This document shows, piece by piece, positions 55,813 through 64,000 of a stretch of DNA of 64,000 nt (positions are counted from its first letter, which is position 1; each line of letters opens with the position of its first letter). This DNA is from Deltaproteobacteria bacterium (lineage in GTDB: Bacteria > Myxococcota_A > UBA9160 > UBA4427): the NCBI GenBank assembly GCA_016713665.1, contig JADJOR010000001.1:434001-498000 (forward strand), in the 5' to 3' direction. A model generated the notes under the pieces. That model had not been told where the DNA came from. It did not search any database and worked only from the letters and a program-made list of their open reading frames with translations. The position numbers were made by a program, and so were the translations under genes.

Positions 55813-56886
55813 TCAGTTCACCGGCACGATCTCGATCAGGATCGGCGGCGCGAGCGGCGTCGTTCCCGTCGTCGGCGCCGGGAGCGGACTCGTCAGCGCC
55901 TGGAGCGAAAAGCCGTCCCAGAACTTCGTCCCGGCCCCGGTCGGCCAGACCCCGAAGGTTCCGCCGCTCGGCCGCGCCGCGTGGGTATCGTCGCAGACGA
56001 TCTGCGGCGAGCTCGGCTCGGTCCCGCCGAGGTCCCAGACCTTGGCCCGGATGCGGTTGCGGTCCGAGAGCGTCTCGACGGCGACCTCGAAGGCGTAGGA
56101 GCCATTCGCCGCGGGCGTGTAGCCCGAGTCCGGGAGCGAGCAGGTCATGGGATGCCGCGCGCTCATCTTGAAGGTCTCTCCGGGCTGGCGGCCGAGGCGG
56201 TAGTAGGTGTCGGTCGTCGGGTAGCCGCTGTAGAACGTGACCCCGATGCCGCCGCTCGCGCTGCCGAGACTCATGCCGCCGCGCAGCTTGTAGCTCCGCG
56301 TCGTCGTGGGCGCCGGAGACGCCATGTGGGAGTGGATGTCGGCGCCGGTCGATGCGGTCGTGAAGGAACCACCGAGCGAAGTCGACGCGATCGAGAAGAG
56401 GCTGTCGTCGGACGCAAGACTGAAGCCCGTCCCGGTATCGACCCAGCCCGGGACGACCGATCCGCTGGTCAGACCGTCGAAGTTGTAGGTCGGGGTCGTG
56501 GTTCCCGTCCCACCGGTTGCCGGCGGCGGCGCCGGCGGCGGCGGAGCGGGAGCGGCCCGGAAGCGCTCGCCCGAGTTCGGGCTGATCTCGCCGGTCGTGC
56601 CGACGGCACGCACGACGACGTAGACGTTCGCGGTGTCGCCGACGGTGATCGAGCCCTGGAAGACACCGGAGAAATTCGGCGTGGGCTTGCCGAGGCTGAC
56701 GGGCGTCCCGTAGACGCCCGTGCTCGTCCCATAAAGGGCTTCGAAACGCTGGACGGCGGCGGCGTCCGGATGGGTCCACTGCAGGACCTCCTGGCGCGCC
56801 TCCGCATTCGTCGCGCCCAGCAGGAGCCAGCCCAGCCCGACGGCGATCATCCGGCCCCGGTAGTTCGACTTGTCAGTCCCCATCAT
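55813..56886 (-). CDS. Secreted protein with Fn3-like and ConA/LamG-like parts
   Basis: 357 residues from ATG 56886 (56883 also possible). Signal peptide region MIAVGLGWLLLGATNAEA. Residues about 30-110 look like an Fn3-type beta domain (EVLQWTHPDAAAVQRFEALY, TVGDTANVYVVVRAVG), then a Pro-rich linker and a ConA/LamG-like domain of about 190 residues (YNFDGLTSGSVVPGWVDTGT, IRAKVWDLGGTEP, GTKFWDGFSLQAL). It ends in a Pro/Thr tail PLAPPILIEIVPVN, reminiscent of the tail of the pseudogene at 48223. Role unknown; probably binds surface glycan. Confidence 0.75.
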   Translation of the reverse strand: MMGTDKSNYRGRMIAVGLGWLLLGATNAEARQEVLQWTHPDAAAVQRFEALYGTSTGVYGTPVSLGKPTPNFSGVFQGSITVGDTANVYVVVRAVGTTGEISPNSGERFRAAPAPPPPAPPPATGGTGTTTPTYNFDGLTSGSVVPGWVDTGTGFSLASDDSLFSIASTSLGGSFTTASTGADIHSHMASPAPTTTRSYKLRGGMSLGSASGGIGVTFYSGYPTTDTYYRLGRQPGETFKMSARHPMTCSLPDSGYTPAANGSYAFEVAVETLSDRNRIRAKVWDLGGTEPSSPQIVCDDTHAARPSGGTFGVWPTGAGTKFWDGFSLQALTSPLPAPTTGTTPLAPPILIEIVPVN

Positions 56887-57205
56887 GCCTCGGCTCCTCA
56901 ACGGCCTCTTGGACGCATTCGCATACGACACCGGGCTCGATGCTCTCGAACCGCGGTCGACGGTCGGAAGCTTCTTCGGCGCGGGCAAAGCGCGTGATCG
57001 TGACCCCACTCACCCGGGCAGGCGTTTCGCGCGGACCCGCACCGTTGCGCAGCGACTGCCGCCGCATGGCGATGCAACCGAGTCGCAAGCGTACAGGGGG
57101 GATGCGGGCGTCTTCGAGGTGGTTCGGGTCGGGGCGAGGGACAGTCGGACAGGTCGGCCAACGCCGGCGTGCTGCTCGACGGGAGCATGAGCCGGGCCGT
57201 CCCGC
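56887..57205. other. Intergenic region, no gene seen
   Basis: 319 bp between the ATP-grasp gene stop and the secreted-protein start (both minus). Presumably the promoter and leader of the secreted-protein gene. No hairpin or ORF worth naming. Confidence 0.4.
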
Positions 57206-58402
57206 TCAAAATCCGAGCCACTGACGCAGCTCGCGCAGGAAGGGCCGCGGGTCGTCGCCGCGGAGCACCTCGAGCCGCGAGCCGTCGCCGAAGCTTCGGA
57301 AGAAGTCGAGCACGACGGCTCGGCGGGTGCGGCCCGTGGCCTCGCGCATGTCGGAGCGCTTCAGCGCAATCAGCAGATGGTCGAGGTCGCCGAGCAGCCA
57401 GCGCGTCCGGACGCCGAGTCGTGCGTCCGACTTCGGCACCGGCAGCCCCGCATGCATGCGCCAGAGCAGCTCCGGGAAGTCGATGCCCGCGTCGATCGCG
57501 AGCTGGAGCGAGCCCCAGAGCCGGGGATTGATCTCCATCAGCGCAGGCTCTTCGCCGGCGGAACAGCGGAACTCGACCATCGCGACGCCATCGAGACCGA
57601 GCTTCGCGATCAGGGCCTGACTCGCGGCGAGCAGCCGCGGATCCGGCTCGACGGCTTCGCGCAGGACGCTGACGCCGCCGCTCGGCGGCTTCTCCCGGAG
57701 ACGGCGATGGGCGAAGGCCGCGAGACACACTCCGCCCCGTGCCAGCAGGAAGAGGCCCTCACCATGGCCCGGGAGGAACTCCTGGACGAGGAGCCCCTGT
57801 CCGAAGCCGGGATCGCGCACGGCGCGGGCGAGATCCTCCGGATTTCGGACGAGGACGACCGCGCCCGAGCCCCAGCCCGAGCCCGAGCCCGCGCGAAAGC
57901 GCGAGCGCCGCGCCTTCAGGATCGCCGGGTAGTCGAAGCCGGCGGGCAGGGCCGTCAACGACTCGGGGCTCTCGACGAGGACGCTCTTCGGCGTCCGGAT
58001 GCCGACCTGGCGCGCGATCTCGAGGATGCCGTGCTTGTCCGTCGCGGCGGAGTAGGCGGCAGCCGAGGGCGCGAGGCAGGGCAGGCGCGCGTCGAGGCCG
58101 GCGGCGTACAGGGCGCCGAGGGAGAGCTCGGAGATCGGGAGGATCCGGTCGATTCGCAGCGCCCGCCCGAGCGCCTCGAGCGCCGCGGCCCAGGCATCGG
58201 GGGCGCGCTCGGCGTCGGGGAGCACGTGCTCGGCGCGAACGAAGCGCGAGGCGCTCGCGAGGCCATGCGGTCGGGCGCAGGTCGTGTGGATCTCGTGGCC
58301 TGCGCGCCCGAGCGAGCGGACGGCGGCGAGGGCGGCGCGGGTCTCGGCGTCGGTGACGAGGATCCGCTCGGGTCGATCGCCACTGGGACGGACGGACATC
58401 AT
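57206..58402 (-). CDS. ATP-grasp ligase (carbamoyl-phosphate-synthase-like)
   Basis: 398 residues. ILVTDAETRAALAAVRSLGR (pre-ATP-grasp domain), TDKHGILEIARQVGIRTPKS, FDYPAILKARRSRF (ATP-binding Lys), LVQEFLPGHGEGLFLLARG and the metal-binding LMEINPRLWGSLQLAIDAG. Enzymes of this group ligate an amino or carboxyl compound with ATP. In exosortase-linked loci such genes often sit beside the XrtA-type deacetylase, as here; their substrate is not established. Confidence 0.85.
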   Translation of the reverse strand: MMSVRPSGDRPERILVTDAETRAALAAVRSLGRAGHEIHTTCARPHGLASASRFVRAEHVLPDAERAPDAWAAALEALGRALRIDRILPISELSLGALYAAGLDARLPCLAPSAAAYSAATDKHGILEIARQVGIRTPKSVLVESPESLTALPAGFDYPAILKARRSRFRAGSGSGWGSGAVVLVRNPEDLARAVRDPGFGQGLLVQEFLPGHGEGLFLLARGGVCLAAFAHRRLREKPPSGGVSVLREAVEPDPRLLAASQALIAKLGLDGVAMVEFRCSAGEEPALMEINPRLWGSLQLAIDAGIDFPELLWRMHAGLPVPKSDARLGVRTRWLLGDLDHLLIALKRSDMREATGRTRRAVVLDFFRSFGDGSRLEVLRGDDPRPFLRELRQWLGF

Positions 58403-58420
58403 CGATCGCCTTCGTTCCCG

Positions 58421-59308
58421 TCAGGCGACGCGGACGGTGTCGAGCTTCAGGCGCTCGTGGAGCCCCTCGAGCACGTCGCGCAGGGAACCGAACCGGAACC
58501 GCCTAAGGAGCGAGACGAGGCGATCCTCGGTCCGGCCGAGATTGAAGTAGTGGTTGATGCGCACCCTCAAGCCCGCTGCGAGTCGAGGCTGTCCCGGATC
58601 GATCTCCCAGGGATGGATGTAGAGCACGACCGGCTCGCCCCGGCGCGTCAGGCGATCGAGGCCCAGCTTGAAGACGAGAGGCGGGAAGAAGCGGAGATAG
58701 GCGCCGCCGGCGAGCGGGAGGTTCATCCGGCCGAGAGGGAGCGTCGTCATCGGGAACTCGCGGATCGTGCGTCCCCCCGCCAGCTGGATCAGGACCGGTG
58801 TGCGCGAGAAATCGGGGATGCCGTAGCGGGGATGCCGCGTCGGGAAGATCGAAGAGTCGTACTCGAAGCCCTCGTCGGCGAGGACGTCGAGAGCCCAGAG
58901 CGAGCGTCGGGTGATCGAATAGCTCGGAGCCCGGTAGCCGACCGGGCGCACACCCGCCGCGTCTTCGATCGCGCGCCGCGCTCGCACGAGGTCGGCGCGG
59001 AACGTATCGGGGGTCAGGTCGTAGACCAATCGATGGTCGTAGCCGTGGCAGGCGATCTCGTGGCCGCGCTCGGCGATCTGGCGGATGAGCCCGGGCTCGC
59101 GCTCGGCGACCCAGCCGAGGATGAAGAAGGTGGCCCGGCTGCCCGTCTCGTCGAAGCGATCGAGCAGGCGATGCGTCTGGGCCTCGACCCGTCTCGGCAG
59201 CCCGTCCCAATCCGCGCGGGAGAGCACGCGATCGAAATTCGAGACCTGGAAGTATTCCTCCAGGTCGACCGAGAGCGCGTGGGTCGAGCGTTCGATGGGG
59301 GCGTTCAT
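58421..59308 (-). CDS. XrtA/PEP-CTERM-type polysaccharide deacetylase
   Basis: 295 residues from ATG 59308. ALSVDLEEYFQVSNFD is the signature start of the exosortase-associated deacetylase subfamily. RATFFILGWVAEREPGLIRQ, HEIACHGYDHRLVYDL (H-x3-H) and GYRAPSYSITRRS follow. The C-terminal VVLYIHPWEIDPGQPRLAAG extension also belongs to that subfamily. It supports reading this whole region as an exosortase-class exopolysaccharide locus. Cytoplasmic by appearance. Confidence 0.9.
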   Translation of the reverse strand: MNAPIERSTHALSVDLEEYFQVSNFDRVLSRADWDGLPRRVEAQTHRLLDRFDETGSRATFFILGWVAEREPGLIRQIAERGHEIACHGYDHRLVYDLTPDTFRADLVRARRAIEDAAGVRPVGYRAPSYSITRRSLWALDVLADEGFEYDSSIFPTRHPRYGIPDFSRTPVLIQLAGGRTIREFPMTTLPLGRMNLPLAGGAYLRFFPPLVFKLGLDRLTRRGEPVVLYIHPWEIDPGQPRLAAGLRVRINHYFNLGRTEDRLVSLLRRFRFGSLRDVLEGLHERLKLDTVRVA

Positions 59309-59786
59309 TCGATCCTCGTTGCACCGGATCCGGGGTTCGAGCCGTGAGCGTATCAGGACGTTCTCCGCGCGCCCCGGCCGGGACACCGGAGCCGAATCGC
59401 GTGCCCCGCCTCGACACCCGCTGCCTTCAATCGTCGCCGTGGGTGGCCCGATCAAGGCCAAACGGGGCGATTCGAGGGTGTGCGAGTCGACTGCGAAGCG
59501 CGCGCAGGTCGTGAAGTGGAGCAATTCGGGGCTCGTTCGTGCATTTCGATGGCACCCGTCCGGCATCGGCGGCAACCCAGTGGGCTAGCATGGGCACGGA
59601 AGCCGGCGGGCAGTCGACCCGGGACCGGTTTCCCGACCCATTCCTTCTCGTGGGGTCACCCACTCGCGAGTCGGATTCGTCTGGGGTCCGCGCCGGGTCC
59701 TGCCGATCGGGGGTGATCGGTCGGGTCGGCTCGCGTCCGGCTCGGCGGCGGGCCTTCTCCGGCCCTGCTCGAAACGAGGAACGACG
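59309..59786. other. Divergent intergenic region before the BY-kinase gene
   Basis: 478 bp between the deacetylase (minus) and the BY-kinase (plus). TGGCAC at 59550 followed by CGGCA shows the GG-N10-GC spacing of sigma-54 promoters, pointing toward the kinase, but the -12 half is poor. No other regulatory element is convincing and no ORF stands out. Confidence 0.4.
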
Positions 59787-60818
59787 ATGGGCGAGTTGGC
59801 GGAGGCGCTGCGACGCGCGAACGACGAAGCGGCGCACAAGGAGCGCTCGGCGCAGGCGGGCGGGCGCGGCGAGTCTTCCGGCCGCACGCTCTCGCTCGAC
59901 GAGGTGCTCGGTCGCCGCGACGCGGGGCCGACCGCGGCCGAACGATCCAAGGAAGACGAGGGCGAGGGCGAGGGGCCGATCGCGAAGCCGTCCACGTCGA
60001 TGGAGCGCTCTGCCCGATCGGCGGAGCCGACGGGCCACCGCAAGGAGACCCTCCAACCGACCATCCGGCCCGTCGCCCGCGACGCCGGCTCGGCCATGCC
60101 AGAGCGGATCTCGCTGCTCGACGGCACCACGATGGGCGCCGCCTGCGCCCGCCGGATCGCCCAGAAGGTCAAGCGCCGTGCGGCGCCCCGCGACATCCGT
60201 TCGATCGTCGTGACGAGCTCGCTGCGCGGGGAGGGCAAGACGACGACCGCCTGCAACATCGCGATCGCGCTGACGCGCCTCGACCGCAGCGAGTCCGTCG
60301 TGCTCGTCGATCTCGACCTGCGGCGACCGAGCGTTGCCCGAAGCCTCGGCTTGACGCCCGTGCATACCGTGAACGAGGTGCTCGAGCGACGCGCCTCCCT
60401 CGACGAGGCGCTGATCGTCACCGACGTCCCCGGCCTGAGCGTCCTCGCCACCGATCGCGGCACGTCGTCGCCGGAGCCGCTCCTCGCGAGCCAGAACCTG
60501 CGCAGCCTGATCGAGCAGCTCGAGCGGCGATTCTCCCGGGTGATCATCGACTCGCCACCGGCGCTCGTGGTCTCGGATGCCTCGAGCGTGATCGACGCAT
60601 CCGATGCCTACGTCTTCGTCGCAAAGGCGGGCAGCACGCCGACCCGCAGCATCAAGGGCGCGCTCGAGCATCTACCGCGCGAGAAGGTGCTCGGCTGCGT
60701 GCTCAACCACGCACAAGACGCGAAGGCGATGCCCACGGAATACTACTACTACGGGGACAAGGCCCAGGACGTGGATGCCGTCAGTCATTCGGAGCCCATC
60801 GAGGAGGAGCCCCGATGA
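59787..60818 (+). CDS. Exopolysaccharide BY-type tyrosine kinase
   Basis: 343 residues. The first 100 or so are low-complexity and charged. The P-loop domain has Walker A SSLRGEGKTTTACN (about 144-157), Walker A' VVLVDLDLRRP (171-181) and a Walker B-like VIIDSPPALVVSD. The C-terminus carries a Tyr cluster EYYYYG, the autophosphorylation site typical of BY-kinases. It forms the cytoplasmic half of a split Wzc with the next gene (ATGA overlap). GAGGAA precedes the ATG. Dephosphorylation by the LMW-PTP at 15084 is inferred. Confidence 0.9.
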   Translation: MGELAEALRRANDEAAHKERSAQAGGRGESSGRTLSLDEVLGRRDAGPTAAERSKEDEGEGEGPIAKPSTSMERSARSAEPTGHRKETLQPTIRPVARDAGSAMPERISLLDGTTMGAACARRIAQKVKRRAAPRDIRSIVVTSSLRGEGKTTTACNIAIALTRLDRSESVVLVDLDLRRPSVARSLGLTPVHTVNEVLERRASLDEALIVTDVPGLSVLATDRGTSSPEPLLASQNLRSLIEQLERRFSRVIIDSPPALVVSDASSVIDASDAYVFVAKAGSTPTRSIKGALEHLPREKVLGCVLNHAQDAKAMPTEYYYYGDKAQDVDAVSHSEPIEEEPR

Positions 60819-62221
60819 GCGAATCGATGTCCCCCTACGGACTCGAGAACGACGAGGAGAAGGGTCCGTCGATTCCGGCCCAGCTGCGCGATCCCGTCGG
60901 TGTCCTTCGTCGCGGTTATCGCTGGGGCCTGATCGCGCTCGTGGCGCTCGTCGTCCCGGCAGTCCTCGCGGCCAATCTCGTCCCCCTGCAATTCGAGTCG
61001 TCCGCAGCGCTCATGCTGACGGCGAAGGCCATCCCGGATCAGTTCGTCCCCTCGGTGATCGTGCAGACGCCTGCGCAACAGTTCAAGGAGATCCGAAGCC
61101 GCGTCTTCACCCGCAAGGGTCTGAAGAAGATCGCCGAGGCCGAGGCCAGGCAATCCGGCGGCGACGAGCAGGAGATCGCGACGATCGTCGCGGCGCTGCG
61201 AAACGATCTGTTGATCGAGGAGAGCGCAATTCGCGGCGCCGCCGATAGCGAGTCGCTCGCCATCCGTCTGGTGCTCCAGGGGGAGCAGCCCGAGCGCGTC
61301 GCATCCCTCGTCAATCGGGTCTCGAGCGCGCTGATCGACGAATACCTCGCGTACCGGGGCGACCAGTCGCAGGTCACCCTCGACTTCATGCGGAAGGAAT
61401 TCGAGCGCTCGGACGAATCCCTGCGTGAGCACCAGCGCAAGCTCGCGCTCTTCCGCGAGCAGTATCGCGGCTCCCTTCCCGAGGAGCAGACTGCGACGAT
61501 CGGTCGACTCGAGCGCCTCGAGACGCAACGCAGCTCGATCGCGCTCGAGGTCAACGACCTGCGCGAGCAGGTGCGGGAGTCGGGCTCGTTCTCGTCCGAC
61601 GGCCTCTCCAAGGAGCCGAGCATGCGCGAGCAGCTCGAGGCCGAGCTCGCCCGCCTGCTCGTGCTCTACACCGACGACCACCCGCAGGTCCAGTCCGTAC
61701 GCCGACGCATCGCCTCCCTCGAAGAGGAGGATGCGAGCCAGGACCCGATGCTCCTCGCGAAGCGCGAGAGCATCTCGCAGCGCCGCGCACGTCTCGATCG
61801 GGAAATCGCCTCGCGCGTCGCACGCCTGAACGACATCGACTCCGAGGTCAAGCAGCTCGAGTCGAAGCTCGGTCAGACCTCCGACATCACCGACGATTTC
61901 CGCGCCCTCGAGCGCGAAGAGGTGATCCTGCAGGAGGCCTATGGCCAGAACCTGCGGAAGCTGAAGAGCGTCGAGCTCTCCCGCAGCATGGAGACCTCGC
62001 AGAAGGGTGCTCAGCTCGTACGGGTCGAGTCGGCGGTTCCGGCGTCGGACCCGATCATCCCCCGTTTCGTCTTCATCGCGGCGGCGATCGTGGTCGCGAT
62101 CGCGCTCAGCGCCGTCTTCGTCGTGCTCCACGAGCTCGTCCACCCCGTGGTGATCGACTCGCAGCACCTCGAGGATCTGACCTCGGCGCCGATGCTGGGC
62201 TCATTGCCACCGATCTACTGA
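60815..62221 (+). CDS. Chain-length determinant protein (Wzz/GNVR type)
   Basis: 468 residues. N-terminal membrane helix (about 37-57, WGLIALVALVVPAVLAANLV), a long periplasmic coiled-coil (residues 180-380, ESLREHQRKLALFREQYRGS and following heptads), the DDHPQVQSVRRRIASLE segment and a C-terminal helix before EDLTSAPMLGSLP. It forms a transmembrane polymerisation-control unit with the BY-kinase, as in split Wzc/CapA-CapB systems. Stop at 62221; the next gene converges. Confidence 0.9.
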   Translation: MSESMSPYGLENDEEKGPSIPAQLRDPVGVLRRGYRWGLIALVALVVPAVLAANLVPLQFESSAALMLTAKAIPDQFVPSVIVQTPAQQFKEIRSRVFTRKGLKKIAEAEARQSGGDEQEIATIVAALRNDLLIEESAIRGAADSESLAIRLVLQGEQPERVASLVNRVSSALIDEYLAYRGDQSQVTLDFMRKEFERSDESLREHQRKLALFREQYRGSLPEEQTATIGRLERLETQRSSIALEVNDLREQVRESGSFSSDGLSKEPSMREQLEAELARLLVLYTDDHPQVQSVRRRIASLEEEDASQDPMLLAKRESISQRRARLDREIASRVARLNDIDSEVKQLESKLGQTSDITDDFRALEREEVILQEAYGQNLRKLKSVELSRSMETSQKGAQLVRVESAVPASDPIIPRFVFIAAAIVVAIALSAVFVVLHELVHPVVIDSQHLEDLTSAPMLGSLPPIY

Positions 62222-62280
62222 CGACCGGCGGCGCATCGCTTCACTCCGAGTGTCCGAGTGCGCCCTGGGCTCGCTGGCGC

Positions 62281-63420
62281 TCAAGGCGCTTCGATCCAGC
62301 CGACCTTCTCCGCGACCGGACCGCACAAGCCTCGAGAGGTGGCCGCGGCGGCGATGCGTCGCAGGTCTCGGCGGTGACGAGGTCGCGATGTCCCGCGAGC
62401 GAGCTGATCGCGGACATAGCGACTCGCGCCGGATGAGACCGTGGGCGTATCGATGAGCAGAACGAGCGGCCGCCGTCCATCGGCCCGCGCCTGCTCGCCG
62501 AAACGCCGGAGCAGCTCGACGAGGAGGGCGACGGCCTCGCTGCTCTCGGGCTCCGCGAGCCCGGCCAGCACCGGGCCCTCGATCGCACGATGGCGCCCGA
62601 TGGCCCAGGCCGACTTCAGCATTCGCGCGAGCGTCAGCTCGTCGAGCCAGCTCTCGTCGTAGATCGCGGCCGAGTAGAAGGCGTCGTGGCGCTCGAGCGC
62701 CGAGAGGTGGGCCGCCCAGAGCTCCGGATCCGCGAGGGCCCGTCCGAACTCCTCGAAGCGCCGGACGGGGGGCTCCGCGCTCTCGAGAACGCCGTTCTCC
62801 AGCCAGTAGCGGGGAAACGTGTACGGCGACGGCTCGACGACGGAGACGGTCGAGCGCGTCATCGAGTAGAGCCCCGGAAGCATCTCGAGGACGACGCCCA
62901 TCACCACCGCATCCGCGTCGTGTTCGGCGCGATCCTCGAGGAAGCAGGCGTAGGCGTGGCTCGCCGGCGCGACCGGACCGAAGATCATCCGGATCCCGAC
63001 GGCTGGATCCAGGCGGCCGACCTCGGTCGCGATCTGGCGCGTGAAGGAGTTCCCGTAGAAGGCGGCGAGGTGCGGGGTGGCGGCCGTACGCTGGGCCGGC
63101 AGCGCTCGCCAGCGGGCGCGATCGATCCAACCCGCGTCGATCATCGCCTGCACGTTGGGATCGTCGCTGACCCAGGCCGACCGCAATCGCCGGACCGTCG
63201 ATTCGCCGCGCTCGAGGTAGGCGGCCAGCGGACGTCCGACCGGCGTCTCCCGGATCGCTTCCACCCGGATGAGGCGCTGGCAGGCGGCCTCCATCCCGGC
63301 GAGCCAGAGGATCGTCCAGCAAAGCGTCGCAGCCAGCGACGCCGCCGTCGCCCCCGATCGACTCGACTGGCCCGGCTGGACCGGCTCAGAACTGGAAGTA
63401 GACGAATTCACTTGGTGCAT
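62281..63420 (-). CDS. SGNH-like accessory protein of an MBOAT acyltransferase, GNS variant (5 of 5)
   Basis: 379 residues from ATG 63420. Signal anchor AASLAATLCWTILWLAG, then a domain with AAFYGNSFTRQIATEVG at the place of the GDS block: the usual Asp is Asn. A clear C-terminal D-x-x-H pair is not found, so activity is uncertain. It overlaps the MBOAT stop by 35 bp; MBOAT proteins commonly pair with AlgX/AlgJ-like SGNH proteins for O-acetylation of polysaccharides, which is the likely context. Confidence 0.7.
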   Translation of the reverse strand: MHQVNSSTSSSEPVQPGQSSRSGATAASLAATLCWTILWLAGMEAACQRLIRVEAIRETPVGRPLAAYLERGESTVRRLRSAWVSDDPNVQAMIDAGWIDRARWRALPAQRTAATPHLAAFYGNSFTRQIATEVGRLDPAVGIRMIFGPVAPASHAYACFLEDRAEHDADAVVMGVVLEMLPGLYSMTRSTVSVVEPSPYTFPRYWLENGVLESAEPPVRRFEEFGRALADPELWAAHLSALERHDAFYSAAIYDESWLDELTLARMLKSAWAIGRHRAIEGPVLAGLAEPESSEAVALLVELLRRFGEQARADGRRPLVLLIDTPTVSSGASRYVRDQLARGTSRPRHRRDLRRIAAAATSRGLCGPVAEKVGWIEAP

Positions 63421-64000
63421 TCGATAGCCCCATCACGAGCAGCCAGGCGATCGCCGCATAGAGGAGCCCGCGTCGCGCGGGGCCCCAGGAGCGATAGAAG
63501 CAGGAATCGACCTTGGCGTACTGGAGCCCGTCGATCAGGATCAGGATGGGCAGGGCGAGGATCGTCGCCAGCGGCGGGCGTTCCAGGCCGAGGGTGATCG
63601 TGAAGGGGTCCGTCCACTGAGCGACGGTGAAGTCGACGCACTGCGCGAGGGAGCGCGCGCGGAAGAGCGTCCAGCCATAGCAGGTCAGTACGAAGAATCC
63701 GGAGATCTTGATCGGCAGGAGCCAGCGAGCGGTGGCGGGGCGGTGCCACGAGCAGAGGGCGCGGTGCCCGATGAGCAGCAGGCCCTGGTAGGTCCCCCAG
63801 AAGACGTAGTTCCAGGCCGCGCCGTGCCAGAGCCCGCCGAGCACCATCGTCCACATCAGGTTCCGATAGGTCGCGAAGCGGCCGCCGCGATTGCCGCCCA
63901 GCGAGATGTAGAGATAGTCGCGCAGCCAGCTCGACAGGGAGATGTGCCAGCGGCGCCAGAACTCCTGGGGGTCCTTCGACAGGTAGGGCGAGCGGAAGTT
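63386..64000 (-). CDS. MBOAT family O-acyltransferase, N-terminal part outside window
   Basis: The last 204 codons are in the window. NFRSPYLSKDPQEFWRRWHI, then SLSSWLRDYLYISLGGNR, then WTMVLGGLWHGAAWNYVFWG with the catalytic His, and several hydrophobic helices to the C-terminus. This is the AlgI/DltB-type signature; these proteins move acetyl groups across the membrane onto polysaccharide. The frame is open through base 64000, so the 5' end lies to the right. Confidence 0.92.
   Translation of the reverse strand, partial: NFRSPYLSKDPQEFWRRWHISLSSWLRDYLYISLGGNRGGRFATYRNLMWTMVLGGLWHGAAWNYVFWGTYQGLLLIGHRALCSWHRPATARWLLPIKISGFFVLTCYGWTLFRARSLAQCVDFTVAQWTDPFTITLGLERPPLATILALPILILIDGLQYAKVDSCFYRSWGPARRGLLYAAIAWLLVMGLSNAPSEFVYFQF

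Overview
The window is strongly GC-rich chromosomal DNA from what is probably a deltaproteobacterial-grade organism (Myxococcota/Desulfobacterota-like; taxonomic inference only). It opens with the classical translation/nucleoid cluster thrS–infC–rpmI–rplT–ihfA–merR, followed by a tRNA-Pro(GGG). The usual pheS-pheT pair is missing between rplT and ihfA. infC appears to start at a non-canonical ATC codon behind a perfect Shine-Dalgarno sequence.

From about 5.4 kb to the right edge nearly everything concerns the cell surface. A 1485-residue secreted repeat protein (5456-9913, minus) carries four LamG-like modules, thirteen 34-residue Asp-rich repeats and a C-terminal sorting-type tail. A short-chain dehydrogenase and galE (plus) follow. 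A long minus-strand array (12.0-37.4 kb), with many 4-bp stop/start overlaps, holds nucleotide-sugar genes (rmlA, rmlB, a glucose-1-phosphate cytidylyltransferase, an RmlC-like epimerase, UDP-glucose dehydrogenase, two UDP-glucuronate-decarboxylase-like enzymes), glycosyltransferases, an asparagine-synthetase-like amidotransferase, an LMW protein-tyrosine phosphatase, a PIG-L deacetylase, an SGNH esterase, a PST-type flippase, a DegT-like aminotransferase, an EpsI-family protein, a VanZ-like protein and an exosortase homologue. This is a Wzx/Wzy-type exopolysaccharide locus of the exosortase-associated class.

At 37.7-41.1 kb (plus) lie an SGNH esterase, a polysaccharide deacetylase and a broken glycosyltransferase. 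At 41.2-47.0 kb (minus) lie a second AsnB-like protein, another SGNH esterase, an O-antigen ligase/polymerase and a glycosyltransferase. Between 47.3 and 52.1 kb is a more A/T-rich patch with four decayed genes (GNAT acetyltransferase, secreted protein, CelD-like acetyltransferase, PaaK/CapK-like ligase), each with several lesions. Plus-strand 52.7-55.7 kb is an intact glycosyltransferase/deacetylase/SGNH operon. It converges on a secreted protein, an ATP-grasp enzyme and an XrtA-type deacetylase (55.8-59.3 kb, minus). A BY-kinase and a chain-length determinant follow (59.8-62.2 kb, plus), then an esterase-like protein and the C-terminal part of an MBOAT acyltransferase (minus, running off the edge).

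Working model (inference): sugars are activated and assembled on a lipid carrier, flipped by the PST flippase, polymerised by the Wzy-like protein under control of the Wzz/BY-kinase pair and the phosphatase, and decorated by deacetylases, acyltransferases and SGNH esterases. Isolated single-base lesions in thrS, the VanZ gene, a GT4 gene and the O-antigen ligase stop may be sequence errors; the 47-52 kb patch looks like true decay.
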